Below are positions 13,111 to 21,363 of a stretch of 64,000 bases of DNA, piece by piece. Made by a program: the position numbers and the translations under genes. The stretch's first letter is position 1. The number at the start of each line of letters is the position of its first letter. The notes beneath the pieces are model-generated. The model was not told the DNA's origin. It saw only the letters and a list, made by a program, of their open reading frames with translations, and did not search any database. The stretch is from the NCBI RefSeq assembly GCF_002778285.1, contig NZ_NESM01000006.1, positions 98,703 through 162,702 of the forward strand. Direction: 5' to 3'. Source of the stretch: Limnohabitans sp. 15K. GTDB lineage: Bacteria; Pseudomonadota; Gammaproteobacteria; Burkholderiales; Burkholderiaceae_C.

Positions 13111-13761
13111 ATGAACAATTTCAACAAAGTAGCGATGTTGATTGCCTCCGCAGCTCTCGCAACAGCCGCTGGCGCGCAATCTGTCGACAACTGGCGCAAT
13201 GCTTCCGGCGACGCTTGGAAAAACGGTACCAACGAACTGTGCTGGCGTAATGCCAACTGGACACCTGCTACAGCCGCTGCTGGTTGCGATGGTGCCATCG
13301 TGGCCCCTAAAGCTGCTCCAGCTCCAGCACCTGCTCCCGCACCAGCTGCTGCCCCAGCGCCTAAAGCTGCCCCAGCCCCTGCTGCCGCTCCTGCGCCTGC
13401 TGCCGCTACCAAAGTGACTTACGCTGCTGACGCCTTCTTTGACTTCAACAAATCGGTGTTGAAAGCCGAAGGCAAAGCCAAGTTGGACGATTTGGTCGGT
13501 AAAGTCAAAGGCATCAACCTGGAAGTCATCATTGCTGTGGGTCACACCGACTCCGTGGGTTCCGATGCTTACAACCAGAAGCTGTCTGTCAAGCGTTCTG
13601 ACGCTGTGAAGGCTTACTTGGTGTCCAAGGGCATCGAGAAAAACCGCGTTTACACCGAAGGCAAAGGCGAGAAGCAGCCAGTGGCTGACAACAGCACTGC
13701 TGCTGGCCGTTCCAAGAACCGCCGCGTGGAAATCGAAGTGGTCGGTACACGCCCTAACTGA
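13111..13761 (+). CDS. OmpA-family outer membrane protein
   Basis: 216 residues. A signal peptide (about 1-22, ending AAGAQ) is followed by a short Trp/Asn-rich segment, then a low-complexity Ala/Pro linker of about 45 residues, then a full OmpA C-terminal peptidoglycan-binding domain (FFDFNKSVLKAEGK; VGHTDSVGSDAYNQ; AAGRSKNRRVEIEV). There is no eight-stranded OmpA barrel, so this is a short periplasm-facing anchor protein. AGAGGAAGACC gives a good ribosome site for the ATG at 13111. An intrinsic terminator follows directly, so the gene is monocistronic. Confidence 0.9.
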   Translation: MNNFNKVAMLIASAALATAAGAQSVDNWRNASGDAWKNGTNELCWRNANWTPATAAAGCDGAIVAPKAAPAPAPAPAPAAAPAPKAAPAPAAAPAPAAATKVTYAADAFFDFNKSVLKAEGKAKLDDLVGKVKGINLEVIIAVGHTDSVGSDAYNQKLSVKRSDAVKAYLVSKGIEKNRVYTEGKGEKQPVADNSTAAGRSKNRRVEIEVVGTRPN

Positions 13762-13778
13762 TCTGTTTCAGGTCACAC

Positions 13779-13807
13779 CAAAAGCCCCAGAGATGGGGCT
13801 TTTTTTA
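13779..13807 (+). terminator. Intrinsic terminator after the OmpA-family gene
   Basis: AAAAGCCCC and GGGGCTTTT pair around a short AGAGAT loop and are followed by a T run. Confidence 0.9.
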
Positions 13808-13852
13808 TGTCTGTGCCACATCCATGTGCTGCATGGATGACAATCTCACCCC

Positions 13853-14563
13853 ATGAACCCTGAAGCATCCAACGTCGATCCGGCCGAGCTGGCCAAATTC
13901 TCCGATCTGGCCCACCGCTGGTGGGACCCGGAAAGCGAATTCCGTCCTCTGCACCAAATCAATCCTTTGCGCCTCGAGTGGATTCACGGCTTGGTGCCGC
14001 TCACCGGTCTGAATGTGTTGGATGTCGGTTGCGGCGGCGGTATTTTGGCCGATGCCATGGCCCGCAAAGGTGCGCAGGTTTTGGGCATTGACCTGGCCAC
14101 CAAATCCCTCAAAGTGGCGCAGTTGCATGCTTTAGAAGCCGGCACCACAGGCGTTCAGTACCGCGAAATCAGCGCAGAAGCCTTATCGGTAGAGCAGCCG
14201 GAACAGTTCGACGTGGTCACCTGCATGGAAATGCTGGAGCATGTGCCCGATCCGGCCTCGGTGGTCAGGGCTTGTGCGCAAATGGTCAAGCCCGGTGGCT
14301 GGGTGTTCTTTTCCACGCTCAACCGCAACCCCAAGTCCTTTTTGTTTGCGATTGTCGGGGCCGAATACATCCTCAAACTCTTGCCCAAAGGCACCCACGA
14401 ATTTGCCCGTCTGATCAAGCCGAGCGAGTTGACCACTTGGGCGCGAGATGCTGGGCTCCAGCCCCAAGGCTTCAAAGGCATGGAATACAACCCGTTCACC
14501 AAGCGTTATTGGCTCAGCCAAGACACCAGCGTGAACTATCTGCTGGCTTGCCGGAAAGCCTGA
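13853..14563 (+). CDS. ubiG: Ubiquinone biosynthesis O-methyltransferase UbiG
   Basis: 236 residues. N-terminal [29 protein letters not shown] is a stretch highly typical of UbiG (key words: [16 protein letters not shown]). The SAM-binding motif [12 protein letters not shown] follows. It methylates two hydroxyl groups on the ubiquinone ring precursor at the membrane. It stops 2 bp before gph, a common pairing in betaproteobacteria. Confidence 0.95.
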   Translation: MNPEASNVDPAELAKFSDLAHRWWDPESEFRPLHQINPLRLEWIHGLVPLTGLNVLDVGCGGGILADAMARKGAQVLGIDLATKSLKVAQLHALEAGTTGVQYREISAEALSVEQPEQFDVVTCMEMLEHVPDPASVVRACAQMVKPGGWVFFSTLNRNPKSFLFAIVGAEYILKLLPKGTHEFARLIKPSELTTWARDAGLQPQGFKGMEYNPFTKRYWLSQDTSVNYLLACRKA

Positions 14564-14565
14564 AC

Positions 14566-15231
14566 ATGTTTCACCAAGTACAAGCGGTCTTGTTTGATCT
14601 GGACGGTACCTTGATCGACAGCGCCCCAGATTTGGGCGCTGCAGTGGACAAAATGCGGGTTGACCGTGGTTTGTCTTCTTTTCCGCTGGAGCATTACCGC
14701 CACATGGCCGGAGCAGGTGCCAGAGGCATGTTGGGCATCGCTTTCGACATGACCCCCGAGCACCCCGAGTTTGAGGCGATGAAGGAAGAGTTTTTCGTCA
14801 ATTACGAGCGCTGCATGACCGAGCGGACCCGTATTTTTGACGGTGTGGTTGACCTGATTGCCAGCCTGGTGGCGCAAGGCATGCCGTGGGGGGTGGTGAC
14901 CAACAAGTCCAACCGTTTTACGGACCCCTTGACGTCCGCCATGCCGCTTTTCCAATCTGCGGGTGCGATTGTCAGCGGCAACACCACGCCGCACGCCAAG
15001 CCACACCCTGAGCCCCTGTTTGAGGCCGCACGCCGTATGTCGGTAGACCCAACCCGGTGTGTGTATGTGGGTGACGACGAGCGCGACATCGTGGCGGGCT
15101 TGGCGGCAGGCATGGGCACTGTTGCTGCCACCTATGGTTATTTGGGCGTGCAGACCGATATTTCGCGTTGGAATGCCCATTTGCACATTGATTCGCCGAT
15201 GGACCTCTTGAAATTCCTCAAGAGCGCCTAA
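14566..15231 (+). CDS. gph: Phosphoglycolate phosphatase (HAD family)
   Basis: 221 residues starting MFHQVQAVLFDLDGTLID. HAD motif I is DLDGT, motif II is VTNKS and the late acidic motif is GDDERD. It dephosphorylates 2-phosphoglycolate; close HAD relatives such as MupP-like N-acetylmuramate phosphatases are hard to separate by eye. It is the second gene of a ubiG-gph pair. Its stop codon overlaps the -10 element of the following ssrA gene. Confidence 0.88.
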   Translation: MFHQVQAVLFDLDGTLIDSAPDLGAAVDKMRVDRGLSSFPLEHYRHMAGAGARGMLGIAFDMTPEHPEFEAMKEEFFVNYERCMTERTRIFDGVVDLIASLVAQGMPWGVVTNKSNRFTDPLTSAMPLFQSAGAIVSGNTTPHAKPHPEPLFEAARRMSVDPTRCVYVGDDERDIVAGLAAGMGTVAATYGYLGVQTDISRWNAHLHIDSPMDLLKFLKSA

Positions 15232-15234
15232 AAT
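15206..15234 (+). promoter_or_regulatory. Probable sigma-70 promoter of ssrA
   Basis: TCTTGA (15206-15211) and TAAAAT (15229-15234) are separated by 17 bp, about 10 bp before the mature tmRNA start. The -10 box overlaps the gph stop codon. Confidence 0.5.
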
Positions 15235-15244
15235 AGATCCCTCA

Positions 15245-15633
15245 GGGGCTGCACTGGTTTCGACATGGGTTCGGACGCGTGGCAGGGCATGTCGAGGTTC
15301 TGATCCTCGTTAATCTTCGGAAAAAAAACTAACTGCAAACGACGAACGTTTCGCACTCGCCGCTTAATCCGGTGAGCCTTGCAACAGTTGGCCGATAGGC
15401 TGGGTTAGGGTGATGAGGGGGTTAAACCCCTCAAAGTCCTAGCTGCAAGGTAAAACATATGGGCTGGCATCACCTCGGGTACCTTGAGGTGGTGTGAGAA
15501 AAAAGGGTACTGGCTGGGTGTTCAGCGTGTCGCTGCGCGGTTCATTTGGCGAGACTCAAATCAGACGACTACACATGTAGAACTGTACGAAAAAGACTTA
15601 TGGACGGGGGTTCAAATCCCCCCAGCTCCACCA
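15245..15633 (+). ncRNA. ssrA: Transfer-messenger RNA (tmRNA)
   Basis: The 5' end GGGGCTGCACTGGTTTCGAC and the 3' end GGTTCAAATCCCCCCAGCTCCACCA form the tRNA-like acceptor and T arms, with CCA encoded. The internal reading frame gives the degradation tag ANDERFALAA followed by TAA (about 15338-15370). tmRNA rescues stalled ribosomes with SmpB. The 3' end is the insertion site of the downstream element: its last six bases begin the 256-bp repeat found again at 19465. Confidence 0.97.
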
Positions 15634-15883
15634 ATACCTTAAAAGCCAACCCTAACCGGTTGGCTTTTTTTTGCCTACTACCGCGTGTTTACGCGGGTTC
15701 CTGCGGGTTCTTGCGGACTGCGGAGAGAGGCATTTCTGCCAGTGACCGGCAGGTTTTACTCTCCGTTTGCACATTCTCTCTCCGACCCGGCCCAGCCAGC
15801 GCAGGCCGAAGTCCGGAAGGCGCGCCCGTCACCCTCATATAAATCAAAGGGTTACGCGCGGACGAATCAATCGGTTTTTTTGT
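15628..15883. repeat. 256-bp direct repeat, copy 1 (ssrA end / element left end)
   Basis: This segment begins with the terminal CCACCA of ssrA. It matches 19465-19720 without gaps, with 11 mismatches by my count (about 96% identity). It contains the tmRNA terminator and a short array of 10-bp units (15692-15721). Integration at ssrA would explain a short shared core, but not 256 bp. I infer that it is the conserved left end of a family of elements inserted one behind another. Confidence 0.9.
15641..15672 (+). terminator. ssrA terminator
   Basis: AAAAGCCAACC and GGTTGGCTTTT pair around CTAACC and are followed by T residues. The same hairpin recurs in the second repeat copy at 19478-19509. Confidence 0.85.
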
Positions 15884-15971
15884 GGCATTGCTAGGTTGAG
15901 GGGATGGCGCGAGGCCCAGATCACTTGGCGAGCGAGTAAAAAAGAATATGAATCCTCATCCAATCCGCCAG

Positions 15972-16223
15972 TCATTGGTTTTTGATCTGCCGTGTTAGCA
16001 GGCTGGCTTTGACGCTAGCTTTGACCCGTTTCTGGGGCATGACGGCGATCATTTCGTCGTAGGCTTATTTCTGAAACAGAAAGGCAAGCTGGGTCTCCAA
16101 GTAACGCCGGCTGCGGTGTGGACGCCGTGGAAAGTACTTATCCCAAACGGTCCACAGAATTGGCTTTGGCAGGGTGTTCAAGGTGACGATTTTCATCAGG
16201 GCGATTCGATATGCTTCATTCAT
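15972..16223 (-). pseudogene. Decayed DUF2924 gene
   Basis: Reading from ATG at 16223, the product (MNEAYRIALMKIVTLNTLP, then RRYLETQLAFLFQK) resembles the N-terminal half of the intact DUF2924 protein at 32053-32550 (RQFLERQLAYKLQE). A TAA at 16065-16067 interrupts it exactly where the family continues with LAY. The frame then goes on as AYDEMIAVMPQKRV to a TGA at 15972. The C-terminal half of the family is missing. It lies downstream of a serine recombinase, but in the intact cassette the order is reversed (DUF2924 first). Confidence 0.6.
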
Positions 16224-16258
16224 CGGCTCAGCTTTCCAAGAAGGGTTTGCGGACCTCC

Positions 16259-16289
16259 ATGAACGCTCTTTTACGATCAAAAGCCAAGT
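16259..16289 (-). promoter_or_regulatory. Bipartite motif, copy A
   Basis: Plus strand ATGAACGCTCT, 11 variable bases, AAGCCAAGT. On the minus strand it reads ACTTGGCTT-N11-AGAGCGTTCAT and ends 35 bp before the DUF2924 remnant start. The same motif with the same spacing occurs at 32583 and 47423. Confidence 0.7.
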
Positions 16290-16389
16290 CATTTCCAGAT
16301 TAAAGAGCTGAAAAATGCAGTCCTTGCAACCGCCATAGTCTGATTAGGTTTGCAAACTGATGGTGCTGAATTAGGCACTGGCTAAGCCG

Positions 16390-17793
16390 TCACTTTCGCG
16401 GCGTTTGGTCTGGTATTTGTGAGATCCAGTCTGTTTTATGGGCTTGCATGAGATCACAGATCAGCTCAAACACCCCTTTGGCGCTGACGCGTACAAGGAA
16501 GTCATTGGGCCCAACAACCACTTGCTCGACCAACAGACGTATCAGTTGCGCCTTCGCACGCAACGTGAAGTGGTCGGACACGCTGGCCGCTTTGCGCAGC
16601 CGCTCAGTAATAAGTTCATGATCGAACGTTGGATGTTCTGTGAGTGATTGCGGCAATGCAGCTAGCCACTGTGCGGGGTCCCTAAAGTTCTCGTACAGAT
16701 GATCTAACACCTGCGTATGTAATCGATGTGCGGAAAGCCTTGGCAGACCGGAGGCACCGGCCCCAACGGTAATCTCTTTCTGGGGGATGTAATAGCCAAG
16801 TTGTCGCCCCCGTTGCTTTGATGAAAACCAGGGCGTCATGCTCCGACCATCCTCTCCAAACACCAAGCCCTTGAGTGGGAATTGCCACTCTGGCGTTTCA
16901 CGATTTAGAACGCCGGTTCGACGTGCTCGCGAGGCCATCAAATCATGAACTTCGTCCCACAGGGGTTGATCAATGAGGGGTTTGTGGCTGCTGGCATGCC
17001 AAGCATCGTCATAGAACAACTCGCCCAGGTACATCCGGTTGTTGAGCAATTTGTAAAGCACGTTTTTGTCAAAGGTGCGACCACCGCGCAGCAGGCCAGC
17101 TTTGGTTTGCCAAGCTTTGGTTTTGACGCCTTGTTCACTGAGCTCCTGAATCAGCGTCGTCACTGATGGCTGCTGTAAAAACCGCTCAAAAATATTCCGT
17201 ACTGTCTTGGCCTCAACCGGTTCCACCACCAAGCGTTGCTGTGTAAGGCCATAGCCCAGCGGCGGAGCACCGCCTTGCCACACCCCTTGACGGCGCGAAG
17301 CGGCACGTTTTTCCCGGCCACGCTCCCCCGCGATCTCTCGCTCGAACTGTGCAAATGAAGTCAGCAGGTTCAGCGTCAAGCGCCCCTGCGGGCCTGAGGT
17401 GTCAATCGACTGCGTCACCGATACCAATGCCACCCCGTGGCGCTCAAAGTCTTGCATCAGCGCGGTGAAATCTCCCATGTGGCGAGAGAGTCTGTCCAAG
17501 CGATGCACCACCACGATGTCCACCAACCCGTCGGCCACATCCGATAACAACTCCTGCAAACCAGGCCTGCGGATATTGCTGCCCGAATAACCCCGGTCTT
17601 CGTAAATTCGGTCCATGGGGACCCAGTGCTTGCCGAACTGACTTGCAATGAGTTCATGGCAGGCCATGAACTGCGCCTGAACCGAGCTCAGCTTGTCGTC
17701 CTCAGCGTTATCCATCGACACACGGGTGTAGACCGCGCAGCGCTGCGGTGGCGGTGGTGTTGACTCCGGTAAATCGGTGGGGATGTCGCTCAT
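16390..17793 (-). CDS. Large serine recombinase
   Basis: About 467 residues. The N-terminal resolvase domain has the nucleophilic serine in CAVYTRVSMD and the conserved VVVHRLDRLSRHMGDF and QFEREIAGERGREK stretches. A 'Recombinase' domain and a basic C-terminal region follow (NRMYLGELFYDD; LPRLSAHRLHTQVLDHL). It is most likely the integrase of the small ssrA-linked element. The start could be any of three in-frame ATGs (17805, 17802, 17793), none with a strong ribosome site. It is clearly related to, but well diverged from, the recombinase at 30683-32056. Confidence 0.9.
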   Translation of the reverse strand: MSDIPTDLPESTPPPPQRCAVYTRVSMDNAEDDKLSSVQAQFMACHELIASQFGKHWVPMDRIYEDRGYSGSNIRRPGLQELLSDVADGLVDIVVVHRLDRLSRHMGDFTALMQDFERHGVALVSVTQSIDTSGPQGRLTLNLLTSFAQFEREIAGERGREKRAASRRQGVWQGGAPPLGYGLTQQRLVVEPVEAKTVRNIFERFLQQPSVTTLIQELSEQGVKTKAWQTKAGLLRGGRTFDKNVLYKLLNNRMYLGELFYDDAWHASSHKPLIDQPLWDEVHDLMASRARRTGVLNRETPEWQFPLKGLVFGEDGRSMTPWFSSKQRGRQLGYYIPQKEITVGAGASGLPRLSAHRLHTQVLDHLYENFRDPAQWLAALPQSLTEHPTFDHELITERLRKAASVSDHFTLRAKAQLIRLLVEQVVVGPNDFLVRVSAKGVFELICDLMQAHKTDWISQIPDQTPRK

Positions 17794-17969
17794 AGCCCGC
17801 ATCATCTCAGGATCGGAAGGATGTCGAACACGGTCGCAGCCTATCTTGGGGCTGTGTCAGTGAGTCAATTTCTGAAAATTCGATGCTAAATCTAAGCGAG
17901 CTAGCCAAAGCCAGGCGCCATTTTGAAAAAAGTGGTAACCTCTGAGGTTCATGAAATTTAGAAATTCAC

Positions 17970-18314
17970 ATGGACATACGGTTCGCGACAAAAAAGCTCC
18001 AAAAAGAGCTCAGCGAGGAAAAAGCTATGGTCAAGGCGCACGGAGCGACTCGCTCTAAGAGACTCAAAATTGTCATGACGGCGTTGCGTGCCGCACCGAC
18101 ATTGAGTATTTTCGCGCCGCCAATGAGCCCGCCCCATCGCTGTCATGAGCTCACGGGCAACCGTAAAGGGCAGATCACTATGGACTTGGATCACCCCTAT
18201 CGGCTGATCATCAGGCCCAACCATGACCCACTACCCATGCGTGCAGAAGGTGGATTGGACTGGAAGGCAGTGACCGCCATCGTGATTGTTGAAATTAAGG
18301 ATACCCATGGATAA
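17970..18314 (+). CDS. higB: HigB-type toxin (RelE/ParE fold)
   Basis: 114 residues. The ending GLDWKAVTAIVIVEIKDTHG and the middle ITMDLDHPYRLIIRPNHDPLP match the HigB/'killer protein' family of mRNA interferases that act on translating ribosomes. It overlaps the following antitoxin gene by 8 bp, in the toxin-first order usual for HigBA. It lies divergent from the recombinase and was probably carried in with the ssrA-linked element. Confidence 0.8.
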   Translation: MDIRFATKKLQKELSEEKAMVKAHGATRSKRLKIVMTALRAAPTLSIFAPPMSPPHRCHELTGNRKGQITMDLDHPYRLIIRPNHDPLPMRAEGGLDWKAVTAIVIVEIKDTHG

Positions 18315-19416
18315 GCAAACATTAAACGAATACAGGCCCGACTACGCTGTATCGCCAGGGGCCGTGCTCGAGCTTGAGTTGGAAACGAGAGGAATGAAGC
18401 AGCAAGAGTTGGCCAAACGAACAGGGCTGACGCCGAAGCACATTGGTGCCTTGGTCAACGCCAAGTCTGCAATAACTCCCGAGACAGCTATCAAACTTGA
18501 GCGCGCGATTGGCATGCCTGCGCAATACTGGATGAACTTGGAGAGTCAATACCAGGAGGTCTTGGCGCGTGTCGCTGAGGAAAAGAGACTCACCCGTGAT
18601 TTGGACTGGCTTAAGCGGATTCCGGTTCTGTTGATGACCAAGTTAGGCTGGATTGACAAGCACAAGGAGCCTAAAGCCCAGTTGATTGAAGTGCTTCGAT
18701 TTTTTGGCATTGCCAGCGTTGACCAGTGGGATGACATGTGGCCCAACTTAGGGGTTGCTTATCGGCAGCACAACGCTCATGAAATTCACCCCGAAGCTGT
18801 TTCGGCATGGTTGCGACGGGGTGAGATTGAAGCTTCTACGATCTTGTGTGAATCGTATGACAAAGTGAAGTTTCGACAAGCGTTGGATGAGATTCGACGC
18901 CTAACTACTTTTTCGCCAGATGTGTTCGTGCCTCGCATGCGTGAACTTTGCGCTCAAGCGGGTGTCGCAGTGGTGTTTGTGCCGTCCTTACCCAAAACGG
19001 GCGTCAGCGGTGCAACCCGCTGGCTCAACACAAACAAGGCGCTGATACAGCTTAGCTTGCGCTACAAGACCGATGACCACCTGTGGTTTACGTTTTTTCA
19101 TGAGGCAGGTCACATTCTCCTGCATGGAAAAAAAGAACTGTTCCTTGAGGGAACAAATGGTCTCGATGTAGCAAAAGAGAACGAGGCAAATGAGTTTGCT
19201 CAAAATGAGCTAATTCCCAGGCGGATGCTGACTGTGTTTGCCCAAAAAAAGCCGATCAGCAAGGTGGCAATCAAACAATTTTCCAAAGAGCATGAGATTG
19301 CTCCTGGCATTGTTGTCGGTCAGCTTCAGCATATGGGGCGCTTGCCAAGCTCGTTTTGTAACGATTTGAAGCAGGTTTTCAATTTGGCCGATGTGCAAGC
19401 TTTGGGATCACGCTGA
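18307..19416 (+). CDS. higA: HigA-type antitoxin fused to an ImmA/IrrE metallopeptidase domain
   Basis: 369 residues from MDKQTLNEYRPDYAVSPG. Residues 15-90 are a HigA helix-turn-helix (MKQQELAKRTGLTPKHIGALVNAKSAITPETAIKLE region). The C-terminal half contains FFHEAGHILLH, an HEXXH zinc-protease motif typical of ImmA/IrrE (COG2856). Ordinary HigA is about 100 residues. The fused protease could degrade the antitoxin or another regulator under stress, but that is inference. An upstream in-frame start at 18286 would deepen the overlap with higB; I prefer 18307. Confidence 0.85.
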   Translation: MDKQTLNEYRPDYAVSPGAVLELELETRGMKQQELAKRTGLTPKHIGALVNAKSAITPETAIKLERAIGMPAQYWMNLESQYQEVLARVAEEKRLTRDLDWLKRIPVLLMTKLGWIDKHKEPKAQLIEVLRFFGIASVDQWDDMWPNLGVAYRQHNAHEIHPEAVSAWLRRGEIEASTILCESYDKVKFRQALDEIRRLTTFSPDVFVPRMRELCAQAGVAVVFVPSLPKTGVSGATRWLNTNKALIQLSLRYKTDDHLWFTFFHEAGHILLHGKKELFLEGTNGLDVAKENEANEFAQNELIPRRMLTVFAQKKPISKVAIKQFSKEHEIAPGIVVGQLQHMGRLPSSFCNDLKQVFNLADVQALGSR

Positions 19417-19464
19417 AATGAGACCTAATTTGTCGCAAAAAAATCGCATTCATATTTCTGCGTG

Positions 19465-19720
19465 CCACCAATACCTTAAAAGCCAACCCTAACCGGTTGG
19501 CTTTTTTTTGCCTACTACCGCGTGTTTGCGCGGGTTCCTGCGGGTTCTTGCGGACTGCGGAGAGAGCCATTTCTGCCAGTGACCGGCAGGTTTTACTCTC
19601 CGTTTGCACATTCTCTCTCCGACCCTCCCCACCCAGCGCAGGCCGAAGTCCGGAAGGCTCACCCGTCACCCCTATATAAATCAACGGGTTACGCGCGGAC
19701 GAATCAAGCGGTTTTTTTGT
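19465..19720. repeat. 256-bp direct repeat, copy 2
   Basis: This copy of 15628-15883 again begins with CCACCA and includes the tmRNA terminator hairpin and the 10-bp units (19529-19558). Identity with copy 1 stops abruptly on the left at CCACCA, as expected for a recombination junction at the ssrA 3' end. Confidence 0.9.
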
Positions 19721-20316
19721 CGCTTTGGTGGGCTGAGGCAATGACTGTTTAAGGCTGATTGCTGCCACTTAGGTTCGACGGCAGAGTCCATGGGCGCCAC
19801 CGCAAGCGGTCGCTCACCGGTCAGGATCTCAAGCGACCGATCGATTACCTGTACCGGTCGTTCGGCACTGTAGCGAAGTGCAAAGTTCTGGAATGGCCCT
19901 TTGCGTCACGGACGAAACGGTGTTCTGGACCCTGGGCAGGCCTTCTTCAAGCGCCAGCAGGGAGGGCGAATCACTTCTTTTGGTCCTTCAGTGTCCGTAG
20001 CGCAATACCCGCCACCCGGGTTCCCAGTGCTCCTCAAAGTGCGTGATAGACGGGCAATAGTTCACTTTGACCTGATGCTGTTGCAACATTCTGATCATTG
20101 CTCTCGCCGCAAATAAAGAAGGAGACAAGGGGTGGCCGTTGGATCGCAATGCCCAAGACATCGCGTGCGGTATGTGGATATGCGGCAGTCTTGACCTCGC
20201 CATCCGCATCCGGCATTTGTGCAGGTGAGCCTGCCGTGAATCTCGTTGAAGGTGCGTGGATAAGCTTGAGCGCCGACTGGCGAGCTGCTCAGGCCTGACC
20301 TCGATGGAGTCACATT
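19721..20316. other. About 600 bp without a recognisable gene
   Basis: Short open frames exist on both strands, but none has a good start, a domain I recognise or a consistent codon pattern. The stretch lies between the repeat and the GC-rich sulfite block and may be debris from rearrangement. Confidence 0.5.
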
Positions 20317-21246
20317 TCATGGCGCCGTTTTCTCGGCGCCAGATACCTGGTCGACAAATGCCAGCAGCGAAGCGGTGGGCTGTTTGTCGCGATGCACGAC
20401 CAGGTGAGATTGTCGGAGCTGCCGCGGCAAGGTCGTGGCGATGCGGCACAGGCGGCCGGCCTCCAAAGCGTCGCTCACGACCCACGACGAAAGGCAGGCC
20501 ACCCCCATACCCGCCTCGGCCGCATGTTTGATCGCCTCCGAACTTCCCAGCTCGATGCTTCGACGGTAGGAGCGCAAGTGGGGCAGCAGACTTTGGTCGG
20601 TGGCCTCGCGCGTTCCCGAGCCCAACTCACGCACCAGCCAGACCCCTTCACGCAGTGTCCGCATTGGCACCCGCTCGCCGGCCAGGCTCATTCGTGCCCA
20701 CGCGCTGTCGGGCGATGTAACGACCACCATCTCGTCCTGGTGCCATGGCGTGACGGCCAGCGCCGCTTGGTGGCAAGGCCCTTCGATCAGGCCCACGTCC
20801 AGTTCAAACGCAGCGACCGCGTCACAGATGGCCGCCGTGTTTCCGATCACGACCTTTGAGCGCCAGGCACTGGCATGGCCCGGTTGCGCTGCGACAAAAC
20901 GGGCCAGCAGCCTGGGCAGCACATAGTTGCCGATGGTGGTGCTGGCGCCGATGCGCAGCGACTGCGCCTGGGCGCTGCCATCGCGGGACATCAACTCGAT
21001 GCCGGCGGCACCGTCCAGCAGCGCCAGGGCCCGCGGCAGTAACGCACGGCCGTTGTCGTTGAGCAGCAGGCGCTTGCCCGCGCGGTCGAACAGGCGCAGC
21101 GACAGCAGCCGCTCAAGTTCATTCACGGCCGAGCTGGTGGCCGACTGCGACAGCGCGATCTCGGCGCTGGCTGCCGTGGTAGTGCCGCTGCGCGCAACCG
21201 CCACGAAGATCTGCAGCTGTCGCAGCGTGAGGCGAAGGGTATTCAT
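20317..21246 (-). CDS. LysR-family transcriptional regulator
   Basis: 309 residues from MNTLRLTLRQLQIFVAVARSG. It has a winged helix-turn-helix (TTAASAEIALSQSATSSAVNELERLLSLRLFDR region) and a periplasmic-binding-protein-like effector domain. It is divergent from a YeiH-type transporter gene, the arrangement seen for YeiE/CysB-like regulators that control yeiH. Control of the neighbour is likely and sulfite or a related sulfur compound is a reasonable effector, but this is inferred from context only. The in-frame ATG at 21312 is less likely as it precedes the conserved start. Confidence 0.88.
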   Translation of the reverse strand: MNTLRLTLRQLQIFVAVARSGTTTAASAEIALSQSATSSAVNELERLLSLRLFDRAGKRLLLNDNGRALLPRALALLDGAAGIELMSRDGSAQAQSLRIGASTTIGNYVLPRLLARFVAAQPGHASAWRSKVVIGNTAAICDAVAAFELDVGLIEGPCHQAALAVTPWHQDEMVVVTSPDSAWARMSLAGERVPMRTLREGVWLVRELGSGTREATDQSLLPHLRSYRRSIELGSSEAIKHAAEAGMGVACLSSWVVSDALEAGRLCRIATTLPRQLRQSHLVVHRDKQPTASLLAFVDQVSGAEKTAP

Positions 21247-21270
21247 GGCGGATTTGTTTGCAAAGCGATC

Positions 21271-21309
21271 AGATGGGTACATCTTAGCGATACAACCCGT
21301 TTGACGGGT
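21271..21309. promoter_or_regulatory. Candidate LysR operator region
   Basis: The 117-bp gap between the divergent genes holds AGATGGGTACATCT (21271-21284, an AGATG/CATCT dyad) and the perfect inverted repeat ACCCGT-TTG-ACGGGT (21295-21309). Either could be the regulator's binding site. Confidence 0.45.
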
Positions 21310-21363
21310 CATCTATGAAGCCGGAAGCTTCGTCCTCATGAACTTCAACCGGAGGCAAGCAGC

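Noticed and set aside
13300..13420. Ala/Pro repeat inside the OmpA-family gene as a mobile or regulatory repeat
   Set aside because: In-frame low-complexity linker, common in OmpA-type proteins.
15546..15985. Small open frames downstream of ssrA
   Set aside because: They run through the tmRNA 3' end, its terminator and the direct repeat; the second repeat copy shows the same frames by identity only.
19988..20485. Possible minus-strand gene before the LysR gene
   Set aside because: Its first third is antisense of the LysR gene's 3' end and the rest has no recognisable feature; kept only as an unassigned stretch.
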